This document shows, in pieces, positions 33,404 through 48,400 of a stretch of 64,000 nucleotides of DNA; position 1 is the first letter of the stretch; the number at the start of each line of letters is the position of its first letter. This stretch comes from Megachile rotundata (taxonomy: Eukaryota > Arthropoda > Insecta > Hymenoptera > Megachilidae). The position numbers were made by a program, and so were the translations under genes. The notes under the pieces were generated by a model. That model did no database searches. It was not told the DNA's origin and was given only the letters and a program-made list of their open reading frames with translations. The DNA lies in contig NC_134985.1 in NCBI RefSeq assembly GCF_050947335.1, positions 22,311,190 through 22,375,189 of the forward strand, given 5' to 3'.

Positions 33404-36400
33404 ATGGCGAGGTGGTTGCTGATCGTCTCGTTGGCCAGCGTGCTGGTCCATCAGACGAGAAACGAGATCCTGACGCCACCGTACTTCAATCTGGCCGAGG
33501 GCAAAGAGATCATCGCGTCGGCCACGTGTGGCGTCGACACCCCCGGTCCAGAACTCTACTGCAGGCTTGTTGGCGCGAATGCCGATCAACATGAGGATAT
33601 TAATCTGATACAGGGTCAGGTCGGTATATCTACACGAAAGTACGAATGTATTTCGACAATGACACATTGTAGATATACAGCTAAATTAAATACGAATTAA
33701 TGTAGCTAGAAAAGACTTTGATTTTATTAGAATCGTTTGAGGTATAAGAAATCTCCTTTACTAACAGTGTCAACGCTATACACCAGAATTGATCAAGTGG
33801 TTTTTGGAAAATATTTAGGAATTTGGAAATTTTCGATGTTACTAATATGAGGTGTCCTACATTTTACATTCTTCGCGCTATGTGGAGAAGGTCATTTTAT
33901 ATTCTTTTGGAGGGGAGGGTTGGTCCACCCTAATTGCTACATAATTACGTCAATGACTGTGTAGGGTACATTGTATGATTATTGTAGCATTTATAAGAGT
34001 TTCAGTGATGCTTCTGAAGTTTTGTCGAATTTTCTTCTTTGTTCTGTTTTGTTCTTAATAGCATCGATGCTATAATGAACTATTTTATTTCACTGCCTCT
34101 CCATTGAGACAGTTGTTTAATATTTATCTCTGAACGCGGTCGACAGTGTGAAATAGTTGACCACAGTCTTGAAACTGTGAAATTTTTATCTATATTTGGT
34201 CCTTTGAGTCCAAGAGTTTATCAATCTTTAGACAACCAATCGCTTGCTCAACTATTTCCCTTCCTTTTTCTGGTATCTTTATAGAAAAAGCGTGTAATTT
34301 GTTTTTATAGGTTTTGATTATACAATTGTTTTTAATGTAAGAACCAGTTAAAGTTATTTTGTTAAAATTATTTCGTTTAAAACGATATTTTAACAGTTTA
34401 GTACACGCGTACTCCCGCTCTTGGAATTGCGATAAGGGAGATCGCACTAATCGTTTATACGTTGAAGCGTGAATGAAGTCATTCTTAAAAGTATGTCTTT
34501 CATTAATAGTTTGTAGGAGCCATCTGTTAAACTTAAATTGTTTAGATTCTCCAAAATAATTTGGAATAGTTACATCTCGTGAACTTACTTCAAAGGTTAT
34601 TAAAAGAAAATGATACGCATTATCTTGACCCAAATCGAATAAACTAATTACTGTAGTTTTAAATTTCGAGATTGTATTTTATCTAGAACTTTGATGATAA
34701 TAAAGAAGACAAACTAATTTTCTTCCTACAAAATAAATGAGAATCTATACAATAATTTTTTAATGAATTTAAATTGAAATAATGGGAAGAAAGAACTTAT
34801 TATTTGTAGTAGGGATAATTCGTATTAAATCATTACTAATAACTAAATGTATAATCTGCTGGCTGGTACGTAACGTTAGATGGAGTATGTATCTTGAAGT
34901 AACTCGAGAGAATAATCATAGCTCTTCTTCGAAAATTACTCTTGATATTGGCGCGAGAACAGTAAGACAGTACCCATATTTATTCTAACGGCTAAAAAAG
35001 TTCTGTTGGAAAAGATTTTGCTTTCTCGATAAAGAATGACCGGCTTTTAATACTTTCTTTGAAGAAAAAGGTACGAAATCCGCAAAACAGTAGACTTCAA
35101 TCGGTTTATCTCTATCACTGCTGATTGTCCCGCATTTCTCGATATCATATCGCTGAATTCGTTATTCAAACAGGAAATAATAAATTAGATGACCGATTTC
35201 ATGGTAATAGGAACACATGAAACGATTGTTTCAATATTTCATTCATTGTAATTTGTCTCTTTCAACTAAATAATGTATGTTACAAAATGAAATTAATATT
35301 TTCCTTCTTTCTGTATATGGGTAAATTAGAAATCAATTATAATTGAAAGAGAACTGTTTTCACTCGTATCTGTAACATTGCGATGTTTTACTTGCGATAA
35401 GAATTATGTCGTTTCGCAAAATAGGAAAAGATGATAATAGTGTAATTACTAATAAACATTATTGGACGATTCATGAATCGGGGATTCCCTGAATTGTCAA
35501 TGGATCTACACTGTTACGTGTATCTCTTTACGCGGGCGAAAGAAAATGCCATGTAGGCTAGAATTGAGAGGGCCGATAAGAAAGTTACGATAAGGGTGAC
35601 CCCTCGATAACACTTGACCATCTTCTCTTTTCGAATTCCGTACGGACTGACTGACACCAATGTCCCATAAAGATTCTTCAAAAAATAACCCTAATTTGTT
35701 CGACTGATTTTCCTCGAACATTTATCGAAAACTTTATAAAATGTTAATTGTCTGATCATTGCGCTAATTAAAATTGCTATAAACCACCTGATGCTTTCGT
35801 AAACGAAACAAGAGCATACGTATGATTTTTAAACAATATTTCTTTATGGAATTTCATAGAATCGAATGCTATGTGTCACTGAACAGTTTATTGATATTAT
35901 TAAATAGGATACGAAGTTTTGTCATAGACGAGGACATTCAACTCGATTGATTTATCTACTTGATAGTCCGAGATACTAATGTTTAATATTTGAATAATCT
36001 TTATCTTAGAACGTGAACGATTGTGTAACATAATTCGCGTTTTAGTCGTTTAAACTGCTACATTCATGTTTCAAGAAAATTCTAAATATAGAAACACCGG
36101 ATTAATAGCGGGTTACATAGTTGTCTCGACAATTGAAATTTCTGTATTCTAAACACGATGCTGTATAAATTTCAGAGCTTTGATTTTTTATATTTCGATG
36201 TCATTTAACTCTTTCACTGTATATTATGGATATTTTACCGGATATTTGTACACAGGTATGCGATTATTGTGACGCGGAAAATCCGGAGAAGAGGCATCCA
36301 CCGGAATATGCGGTCGACGGAATGGAAACCTGGTGGCAATCGCCGCCACTCTCCAGAGGAATGAAATATAACGAAGTTAATTTGACGATTAATCTTGGAC

Positions 36401-39400
36401 AAGTAAGTTCTACAATGTTGCAAAGTTGAATTTTCAGCGCTGCATCATCATAACTTATTTTAAGCACTGGTTTAAATTTTTTAAATTCATAATTTTAAAC
36501 AGCTAAAAGTATATTCACTTTAGTTCAACGGTGAGTGGTATAGATTACTTCGAGCGGTAGTAATTTTTTGAAAAGAAAAGAAGGTAATGAATTGACAGCA
36601 GCAGGAAACAATGAGCCTGTGAAATAAGTATTTTATCTGTAACCAATTGCTTTATCATGTCGTAGGCGTTTTCCTGCGAAGCGGGAAAGAATTATCTTCG
36701 CGTTACTTCCGGAGGACAATAGAAAACATGAGTTTTAGGGGGCAGGGTGAACGGTATAATGCAATAGTCAAACGATCGTTTTCTTCCAAAATGATTCAGT
36801 AACAATTCATGATCGTGATAATCGATGTTCGGGAAACGAAAATTATAACTGAAATAAACTTTGTGCGTCTCCAATAGAATTTATATTTACCGACGAGTAT
36901 TCCCGTTGCAACGGGGTTATTGTCTTTTCGCTAAACAGTTTCTGAGAAGGACTCATTTACGCCATCGCGTATTCTCTCTTGCTCTTATGCATTCTCGACC
37001 ACATGTTCAAGAATTTCGGTGGAAGGCATGATCGTAATGTGAAACGCCATGACCCAACCACATGTGTTCTCAGTTCTTGCTTGTTGTTTTGTACCCTCGC
37101 GCATTGTACCCTCGGGTTCAGAAACAGTTTCTAATTCAGTAACTATTCTTTTCAAAACAAGATTAATTCAAAGTCTAATTTCCTTTTTACTATACCATGT
37201 TATAATATTTTTTATAAAATACACAGAATTAATGATAAGGGCTAATCAAAATTACACGTGTCTATCAAAATTTGAATTCAGGTTTTATTAAACAAATTAT
37301 TTTTACAGGAATTTCACGTAGCTTACGTGTACGTGAAGATGGCGAATTCTCCAAGACCTGGGCTTTGGGTGCTCGAGAAGTCTAAGGACTACGGAAAAAC
37401 TTGGTCACCCTGGCAATATTTTTCAGACACTGCTAACGACTGTTTGACTTACTTTGGCGTGGACAGTTATAAACCAATCACCAGAGACGATAGCGTAATC
37501 TGTACTACGGAATATTCTCAGATAGTGCCGTTAGAAGGTGGCGAAATACCGATCTCGATTTTGAATAACCGTCCATCGGCCAAACACTACTTCAACTCGA
37601 CGCTGCTGCAAGAATGGACTAGAGCTACAAACGTTCGTTTTCGTTTCCTAAGGACGAAAAACTTGCTGGGACATTTGATGTCGTTGGTGCGAGAGGATCC
37701 TACCGTTACTAGAAGAGTACGTGACTCTTAGATTTTATTTTTTATGTCGATACCGGAGAACTCGAATGATTTCTATATTTTCCATTATCGTGATTAAACT
37801 CGTTTCAGTATTTCTATTCCATCAAAGACATCAGCATCGGTGGCAGATGCATGTGCAACGGTCACGCGGATACCTGCGATATACTGGACCCAAAGATGCC
37901 GAAGAAACTCGTTTGCAGATGCCAGCACAACACCTGTGGTCCTCAATGCGCTACCTGCTGCAAAGGATTCGAACAGAAGAAGTGGAGGATATCCACGGCA
38001 TTCAAGAAATTCACATGCGAACGTAAGAATGTTCCAAAGTTTCGAAATTCTGGAGCCTGTGGTCTCAAAATCTAATTTTCGTATTATCTTTCTAATCGAC
38101 GTGTTTTGTTCAGCTTGTAACTGTTTCGGGCATTCGGACGAATGCGTGTACGACGCGGAAGTGGACGAAAAGAAATTGTCTCTGGATATTCATGGTAACT
38201 ACGAAGGTGGTGGTGTGTGTCAAAATTGCCGAGACAACACGGAAGGAATTAATTGCAATCGATGCAAGCCCAAGTTCTACAGACCTCGAGATAAACCATT
38301 GAACGCGACTGACGTTTGTCAACGTACGCTAATCTTTTTACCAAAACGAGTAATCTTGATAAAACTTTCCAAAGTATATTTTTCGTATCTTTGCAGCGTG
38401 TCAATGCGATTTTATCTACTCGACCGGAAACTGTGCGGACGCTACGGGTAAATGCGAGTGTCGTAAGGAATACACCTCACCGGATTGCGATAGCTGCAGC
38501 TTTGGGTACTACGGTTTTCCGAATTGTGTACCTTGTCAGTGCCATTTAAGAGGAACGGATGGAAATTATTGCGAGGCGATCGAGGGTTCTTGCCCTTGCA
38601 AATCGAATTACGCCGGATTTTATTGCGATTACTGCGCGGAAGGCTACTTTAACTTCCCCGAATGTTTACGTAAGTAATATATGTAACAGTTTTAATTATT
38701 AACAATAACTATCTATTAAAGTGAATCATTCGTTCTTGAAAGTAATAAATATGCTTATGTGGTATAATAACTTTTCTGAAAGTATGTCGGAAAGATTATT
38801 CTCATAATACACTGAACTTTGCTTCCTCGGATAACATACTTATTGATATGTTATGTTATAATTCGCAGCTTGCGAATGTAATCTACCGGGTTCTCTGGAC
38901 GAGATTTGCGACGTTGTATCTGGCAATTGTACGTGCAAAAGCAACTTTGGTGGTAGAGCTTGTGACATGTGTGAACACGGTTACTATAATTATCCTTACT
39001 GTACATGTAAGTATTCCATCGTAGTGGTACCATCTGCACTTGCTGCACGAAGTTTATTTACTTTAATTAATTTGTTAACATTATCATCTCAGACTGCAAC
39101 TGCGACACACGCGGAACAGAGCCTGGCATTTGTGACAAGTCGAACGGAGTCTGTCTGTGCAAAGAAGGATATGGCGGTGCCAGATGCGACCAATGCATCA
39201 GTGGATATTATGGTTATCCAAATTGCAGACCGTGTAATTGTAGTACGATTGGGTCATCGTCCGTTAGCTGTGATGCAACAGGAAAATGTTCTTGTCTGAC
39301 CAATTTTGCTGGAAGGACTTGTGACCAATGCAGTCCCGGTTATTACATGTACCCGGAATGCATAGGTACATAAAGGCGTTTTTATGCATTGCAATACTTT

Positions 39401-42400
39401 TGAAATCAGAGATTCACGCTTGAACGTTTCAGCTTGTAACTGTGACAGTCACGGATCTATCGGTGCCTCTTGCGACGCAGAGGGTAAATGTCAATGTCGG
39501 GAGAATTTCGACGGCGCCAGGTGCAACCAATGTAAAGAAGGTTACTATAACTTCCCAACCTGTGAGGGATGCAACTGTGACCCAGCAGGTGTCTTAGAGA
39601 CCTTTCAAGGGTGTGGTTCTTTGCCTGCCGGTGAGCTTTGTCAATGCAAGGATCGCGTGGAAGGAAGGATATGCAATCAATGTAAGCCGTTGTTCTGGAA
39701 TTTGCAGCCGTTTAATCCCTATGGTTGCGAAGGTAAATTTGACAACTGAATTCGAAAGATATAATACTTACATTCGTACATTAGTTAGAGGCATACGGTA
39801 TTTTGTCTCTAGAATGCCATTGTAACATACCTGGCGTTATTGGAAATATCGGGGAGTGCGATACGAAGAGCGGTCAGTGTATCTGTAAACCAGGAGTAAT
39901 GGGTAGAAGTTGCGATCACTGTGTGGATGGAACATACAACCTTGAAGAGAGTAATTTCTTCGGGTGTACAGGTAAGTGACTCACCTATAAAATATGTCTT
40001 TAAAGTAACGAATGCAAATTCTGTAATTTTCTCGACCAGATTGCGCTTGCGACATCGGTGGTTCTGTCAACTCGGTGTGCGACAAACAAACAGGTCAATG
40101 TCAGTGTCAACCACGCATCACAGGTCTTACTTGTAAAGAACCCTTAAAAGCACACTATTTCCCAACCCTCCATCAATTCCAGTACGAGGCAGAAGATGGT
40201 AGAACACCTAGCAATAGTCCAGTTCGTTACGGTTTCACCGAAGATCACTTCCCTGGATACAGTTGGAAGGGATACGCAGTATTCTCTACTCTTCAAGATG
40301 AAATCATCCTGGACGTTTACATTCAGAAGTCATCTCTGTACCGAATGGTCTTAAAATATGTAAACCCGAATAACGAACCGATTCTTGGCACAATTACCAT
40401 TACTCCTGAAAATCCATGGGAAGTGGAGCAACAGTTTAAAGTGAACTTCAAGCCTACTATTAAACCATCGTACGTAACTGTGGCGGGACCTCAAGGTAAC
40501 CTGCCTTCGCCTATGGTGATGAATCCTGGTCATTGGTCCATCAGCATTGCCACGAAGAAAAGTCTCTTCCTCGACTACTTCGTGTTGCTTCCATCCGAGT
40601 ATTACGAGGCAACTATTTTAACTCAGGATGTGAATATTCCTTGCGAGGTTGGGTCAAAAGGACTCTGTCGTCATTATGGATATCCTGTTCTATCGAAGTT
40701 CGACTCTGTTCACGGAGCCGGTGGATTCTTGAACGAAAACAACGTCCGAATACCTTTGACCGAATACTTCACTGAGAGAGACATTCTACGCGAAATTGAC
40801 AGAGACGAGGTTCCCTTGATTAACGATAAGCAAGAAGAGATACATTTCGACTTAAGAATTTCGAAACCAGGATTACACGTGTTGCTAGTACTGTACGTTA
40901 CTCCAAAAGACGAAAACTCTACGTCTACGTTACTTATAGAGGCCAATACTGTGGGCAAAGGAAAGGCCACTCTGTATCCTTGCAAGTATACCAGCATTTG
41001 TCGACAAGTCGTGACTGATACCTATGGTAGAGTGGCCGCGATGAACTTTACTTCGAACTACATTAGCTTGATTCTAACTGGAGAACCCAGCTCAAACGTC
41101 GCCATCGATTCTGTCGTTGCTATTCCCTCATCTGAGTGGTCTTTGGATTACGTGAAACCAAAATCCATATGCGTACGTAAGGACGGCACCTGTGTGAAAG
41201 GTCAATTCCCTGGAGCTGCAGAGGCCAAGAAGATCGAATTCGAAAGCAGTAGTACGGTTTCGGAGGCTGAAAATAAACCCTATGGTATTTACGATAATGC
41301 TAGTAAGCTCATCTACTTGGACGATAAAAACACCACGGTTGATATCCATGCGAAAGTCGTACAACCTGGTGACTACACCTTCGTCGTGCAATATTATCAA
41401 CCAGATTATCCAGAATACGAGCTAGACGTATTGTTACAGAACGGTAAATTCTACGAGGCCAAAATGTCTGTCCCTCACTGCCCCAGTAACAGCGGATGCC
41501 GTAGCGTCGTGAAACAGGTGGACGGTAATATTAGGTTCCAGCTGATCGAGAACTTCATGATCACTTTCAAGGAAAGTGCCGGTAACGGCATATGGCTGGA
41601 CTACATGCTCGTAGTTCCAACGGAGCAGTATAACGAAAAGATCCTTAAAAAGATCCAGGTCGATCAGACGAAGGAATTCATCAAGAAATGCGGTTACAAT
41701 CATTTCCATATCAACATCACCGATGAAGGTTTTTGTCGTGACTCAATCTTCTCTATTACCGCCAGCTACAACAATGGCGCTCTTCCCTGCAACTGCGATA
41801 TCGACGGCACTATAAGCTTCGAGTGCGATAAATTCGGTGGACAGTGTCCATGCAAACCCAACATCATCGGGAGACGATGCGAAATCTGCAAAACTGGATT
41901 CTACGGTTTCCCGAATTGTAGACCTTGCAACTGTCCAAGTACAGCTCTGTGCGAACCAGAGACTGGTGCATGCATTTGTCCTTCTAGAGTTACTGGTGAA
42001 CGTTGTAATCAATGCGAACCTAGAACCTACGGGTTCGATCCGATCATCGGTTGCGAGGAGTGCAACTGCTCTTTCCTCGGTGTAGTCGACGGTGATTTAC
42101 AATGTGATCTCTTCAACGGTACCTGCAGGTGCAAAGAAAACGTCGTAGATAGACAGTGCGACAAGTGTAAGGCTGGTTACTCGCAGTTCCCTCACTGCGA
42201 AAAGTGCGACTGCGATACCAGAGGAACCACCGGTGATATTTGCGACCAGTACACGGCCGAGTGCTTCTGCAAAGAGAATGTTCAGGGTTCAGCCTGCGAT
42301 GTTTGCAAAGAAGGCACGTTCAATATTCAGGAAAGTAACGAAGAGGGCTGCACCAAGTGTTTCTGTTTCGGAAAGACCACCAGATGCGAATCAGCGAATC

Positions 42401-45400
42401 TCTACTGGACCGAAGTTTCCGATATGACCGGTTGGGAATTAGTCGTGTTGAGCGAAAAAGGTGGAAACCTGACGTTCTTATCCACGATACCTCAAGAGTT
42501 TAACGAGACCAGCATAGGCATCGGACTCACCAGCAATGACACTTTTGGGAAAATTATCTACTTTTCAGCGTCAGAGACGTATTTGGGAAAAAAGTTCACT
42601 TCTTACGGAGGAGTTTTGAATTACACGGTGTTTTATAGCACTGGACCATTTGGTAGCGCGGTCAGCGCAGCGGATGTGATTCTTCAAGGTGCCAATACAA
42701 CCCTGTTTTACTACGCCGAGGAACAACCACCGTCGTTCCTTAACTTCCAAGCGTCGATGGAATTGGTAGAGACAAACTTTTTGACTCAAAATCGCCTCAG
42801 CGCTACCAGAGAGCAACTGATGGTAGTTCTTGAAGATCTTCGGGGGATATATATTCGAGCCACGTACTGGAATCCCAGCATTTCTGCCACCTTGTCCTAC
42901 GTGACTCTAGATGTGGCAACGGAATTTTATTCGTCTCAGTACAATGTTCCTGCCAGCAGTGTGGAACAATGCCAATGTCCACCGAATTATCAAGGATATT
43001 CATGCGAGGAATGCGCACCCGGCTATTACAGAGTACAATCTGGACCTCATGGAGGATACTGTGTCCATTGCGAATGTAATGGACATGCGGACACTTGCGA
43101 CGTTGAAACTGGGATATGTTTGGCAAGTATTTTAACTATATTTGTTGGTCATACAACGTAAGGTGAAAAAATAATTTTTATTTTCACAGGATTGCAAAGA
43201 TGGTACAACGGGAGATCATTGCGAATTCTGCCAAGAAGGTTATTACGGAAATGCTACTGGAGGAACCCCGACCGACTGCCTCATCTGTCCTTGTCCTCTG
43301 CCAGTACCCTCTAACAACTTTGCGACGGGTTGTGAGATGAACGAAGAAGGCAATAAGATAAGCTGCGACTGTATCCCAGGTTACTACGGAGCTCGCTGTG
43401 AGGTCTGCGCTTCCGGTTACTATGGAAATCCTGAGGTTTATGGGGATTTCTGTAGACCTTGCCAGTGTTCCGGAAACATCGACACCAATCAAGTTGGTTC
43501 TTGCGATTCTGTAACGGGACAATGTCTGCAGTGCTTGAACAATTCTTATGGCGAAGCGTGCAGCCTCTGCAAACCAGGGTACTTCGGTGATGCGATCGAG
43601 AGAAAAGATTGTCGCAGTTGCTTGTGTGAAAAATGCGGGATGAAGGAATGCGATAGCCACTCGGGCCACTGTTTCTGTCACGAGAATGTTGTCGGAGAAA
43701 CATGCGACCGTTGCGCCGATGACCACTATGGTTACGACTCATGCGAGGGATGCAAACCCTGCGAATGTGGAATAGCTTCCGAAAGCAGTCAGTGCGACGG
43801 AGTGACGGGTCAATGCAAGTGCAAACCAGGTGTCACAGGGCGTAGATGCGATCAGTGTATCGCAGGATATTGGAACTACGGACCCGAAGGATGCACCTCT
43901 TGCGGCTGTAACACGGGCTACTCTGTCGGCGTGTCTTGCAACACTACCACCGGTCAATGCACGTGTTTGCCGGGTGTTGTCGGAGAGAAATGCGACCACT
44001 GTCCATACAGAAACGTTCTGATCCCAGGTCAAGGTTGTTTCGCATGCGATTCTTGCACCGGAGATCTATTGGACGTTACCGACGAACTGTCCGAGTTGTT
44101 GGACCCCGTCTTTATAGAATACAACACGGTCGCCGAAAGCTACTTTACCAATCAGCGATTAAAATTCATTAACGACACGGTGAACGAGTTGGATCCTCAG
44201 GTGAAGCTCTTGGATCCTAGCAAAGTGAACTTCTTGCCGCTTCAAGAGGAGGTGAAAAGATTACAGCTGGAGGTGGAGAACCAAAAACGGGAGATTGAAT
44301 ACACCGCCGAAGACACTGAAAAGTGGAAACTGGCTGCAGAAAACACTTTGAATGATATGAATTTCTTAGAAGACGACGTGATTGGCGAAATAGATCTGGT
44401 TAAAAACACCGTTTCCGAAGTACAGTCGTTAGCCTTGAACATTGAATTAGGTACAGGTGCAAGACTGGACAGCTCGCTGAAAGAGGCTACGGATATCTTA
44501 AAAAAGATACAGGAAGTTTCTTTTGTTAGTTTTCGAGATCGAGCTACGGATCAGGCGGATCAAGCCAATATACTGGTCTCGGAGATGCTCGATTACAATG
44601 TCCCAGTCAACAATCTTTCGGCTCTAGTGGACGATTTAAGCAACAAAATCAAAAACGTAACAGCCAAGATGGACGATCTTCTCGAGATCACTTGGAAGGC
44701 GCAGGAGTTAGCTGGCATGGTCGACAAGTTGAACCAGGAGAACAGAATTGCGGCTGAGACAGGCAACTTCGACGTCGTTAAGAACGCCACGTCAGAAGCA
44801 CAAGATGACTTGGTGGCTGGGGAAGAGCTCAACAGGAATGCTAGCCAGTATCTCCAGGAGGCAAACTACAACGTGGAAATGTTAAGAGCAAACGCCATAA
44901 ACGATGTTATGGGAATGTTGAACGCGACCATCGTAGAAAACGATCAACAATTGGTGGATGTGATTGTTCCGGTTCAGAATGCTCAAGAGCATGCCAAACA
45001 ATTGTACAGTCGTTCCTTGGACCTGGATAGATCGTTGACAGACACCAGAAACACAGATGCTGTAAAGGCAGTTTCCGCTTACAAGAACATCGAGACGGCG
45101 ATCCAGGCTGCTCGCGAAGCAGCCGACGGTGCTAAGGATGCGGCTGAGAATGCTATTTCACTGTCGGACGGTATCGGACAAAGAGTGTCAGACTCGCAAG
45201 ATGCGTCCTTCAGTTTGTTAGAATCGGCCAGAAACATGTTGAACAAAACGCGAAGCAAACCTGACTATGATTTGAGTAATGCTCGCATGGAAGCTTCTTA
45301 CATTTCCGATCAGAACAAACGCAATAGGGAGATGTTGGATAGTATCGATAAAGCTCTATCTAACATTCCGTCGCCTTCCTCCACAGTGGCCCAAGATGCC

Positions 45401-48400
45401 ATGAATCAAGTCTTGGGTGTAGAGAAAAACATTAAACTGTCAGCGAACGACATGTACAGCATCGTAGATAATATACCAGAAGACCTGAAAAACGCTAAAC
45501 AGCTATCGAAAAATATATCCGAGTCGGTTCGCGACATATCGCAGGCGAAGAAACAACTGGACATGATCGGTAAATATATACCAGACATCACGGTATGGTT
45601 GAACAATTTGAACACGGCTCAGAAGACGATAGACACGAATGGATATGATCTACAAAGTAAAATCGAGGCGTTGAAGACCAAGATCGCGAACGCCAGAGAA
45701 TTAGCTGATCGTTACAAGGTTGGCCTAACTTTCTATAGGAATACTACGCTAGAACTGAAGAATCCTGAAAATTTGCCTCTGCTGGCCACATCCACGAAGG
45801 TGTCTCTTTACTTTAGAACGAACAAAACCAACGGTTTCTTGCTGTATCTTGGAAACGAGGAAAATGGCAAGCAGCCAAGATCGAGGACACACGACTTTAT
45901 GGCTCTCTTGATCGAAAGCGGGTATCCGGTGCTAATAATCGACTTAGGTTCTGGACCTGAGAAGATTATCAACAACAAGTTTGTATCTGACAATATCTGG
46001 CGACAGATCATCGTCGATCGAACCGGCAAGAATGTCAAGTTGATCGTTCGCGAGGATATAGGTGAAGGCAAAGACCGAGTGTACGAGAAAGGTTACGTGT
46101 TGTCTGGATCGTATTACATATTCAACGTAGACCCTGAGTACTCGAAGTTGTTCGTCGGTGGTTATCCGTCATCTTTCAACATGCAAGACGCCGTAACGGC
46201 TTCCTCGTTTGAGGGTGAAATGGAGGAGCTGGTGATAGGAGAGGACACCCCTGTTTCTTTCTGGAACTTCATAGACGGCGAGAACAATCAAAAGGCGGCT
46301 ATTGAGAGAAACAAACTGATCAACTTCGAGCCTAGCACTGGTTACAGATTCGACAAACACGGCTTCGCTATTGTGAGCAAAAGAAACTCTCGAATACCAT
46401 CCGACAGCAGGAAGTTCAGTATCAAATTGAACTTTAAAACATTCGCACCGGATGGACTTATCTACTTGATGGGCAAAGGTAGGCAGTTCCTCTCCGTGGA
46501 GATGAGAGACGGCCACGTGCTTTACCAATATGACCTTGGAGAGGGAGAAACCAGCCTGAGATCCTCCAAAGCATATAACGACGGAAACTGGCACGACTTG
46601 GAGGCACTAAGATTCGAGAGGATGGGTGTACTGAAAGTAGATGGCGTCGACGTTGTGAATAACGAAGCCGTAGGGAATACCAAAACTCTAGTGTCCTCTG
46701 ACAATATCTACTTCGGTGGATACCCACCTAATGCAAGACATCCCTACCAACCTGTGACCCACGAAGGCTTCGAAGGTTGCATCGACCATGTTGCCATTAT
46801 GGAGAACAGTGTCGATTTAACTCGCAACGTTCAAGCGTTTGGAGTCGCGCCTGGCTGTCCAGTCAGGGTAATGTTTCATATGAAATTATTATGGTTAATT
46901 GTTCTGATATGTATAGACGTGGAAATCATTTTTCAACGGAATTGTATTTTTTTCAGTACGCCAGTATGGTGTTCTTCGAGGATAATACACCTGGTTACGT
47001 GAGATGGCATAACATCTCTGTACCAAATTCTCTTCAGGTGAACCTAAAATTCAAAACTCTGGCAAATGATGGTTTAATCTTCTACGTAACTGACCACGAA
47101 AAAGGTGTAGTCAGCTACTTGTCACTCATAGACGGTGTCCTGGTGTTCAATAGCCAGGGATTAGAGTTGAAAACAGGTGCCTCTGGTATGAAATTCAACG
47201 ACAACGAGTGGCACGTGATAACGGCTACGCACTCGGCAGACTCGTTGAAGCTAGATATCGATGATACGAAAAATTACACCACTACCGAGGCACCACCTCC
47301 CTTATTGATACCTTCTGGCAGTTTGTACATCGGTGGCCTACCAGCTGTGTTTGGCATTACCCCGTTGGGAGCAATGACTCCTTTCGTCGGTTGCATCGGA
47401 GATGCAACGTTGAACGGTGTGATCATCAATTTCGCGAACACGACAGAAAGACCTCATGCTTTCTTAGGAAAGTGTAAGGGTGGAGATCCATCGTGTAAGT
47501 GTTAATGCAATGGTCGCATTTTTTGTAGGTTGTTCGTAGACCTTTTCTAGGTCTATCTTAGGGTTTTAACAATTACATTTCCCATGTAATTGTAGTCATT
47601 TCTTCACAATAGATATACTGATCCAAATGTTACACGAATTTAATAAAATATCTTTCAGCTCTACCACCTGTAGTTGAGCCCGAACCGGATGGCATACCTC
47701 CTCTATTACCTACGGAAAATCCGGACGATAACGTTGAATTATCCACTCAAATTAGTAAGCATAATTTCAGTCGATAATAGTACGAGTATCGTTTGTAAAT
47801 ACGGTAAGGTAATCTAATCTTCAATTTATCAATTTCGTTAGACATCATTGATATCGATTTGGAAAAAGGCACAGACGATGAGGGACCTATTATAGAAGGA
47901 CGCGGTAAATCTGAGGAAATAACAACCACCATGAGGCCCACCACCGCAGCACCGATACACGTTGATGAGTGTCGACTTCCTTATTATCCAACAATAGATC
48001 CAGACTCGAAAAATGTTTGGCGATTCGGTACAATTTCCTCACAATTTTTTTACGTGGTAAAAATAAAAAGGAAGTGGAGTGCAAGAATGAAATCACATTT
48101 ACAGGTACTGCGAGAAACAGTTTATTGGAGTATAGGTCTCTAAATGGAAGGTATAAGAACGACTATGATTTCCAAATCAACATCAAAACGATGGCCGAGG
48201 ATGGAATAATATTCTATACTTCAGATCATGAGAACCAGAATTTGATTGCCTTGTACATTAGCGAAGGAAAGGTAAAGCGATGAAGATTTGTTTCGGTTAG
48301 ATATAATCAACCCTTGTTCCTATAATCAATATATTTATGATAACTACGAATTATGTCTTGCGTAACATTCAAGCTTCACTACAAATTCGACTGCGGAAGT

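Noticed and set aside
43184..43742. Long antisense frames under LanA LE repeats
   Set aside because: Antisense frames under GC-richer coding exons are expected from codon bias; family homology lies on the plus strand.
48028..48104. Reading LanA straight through this segment as coding
   Set aside because: Direct reading changes frame and hits a stop; splicing TTCG/GTACAA to TTTACAG/GTACTG restores the LG4 start (WRFGTARNSLLEY), so it is a short intron.
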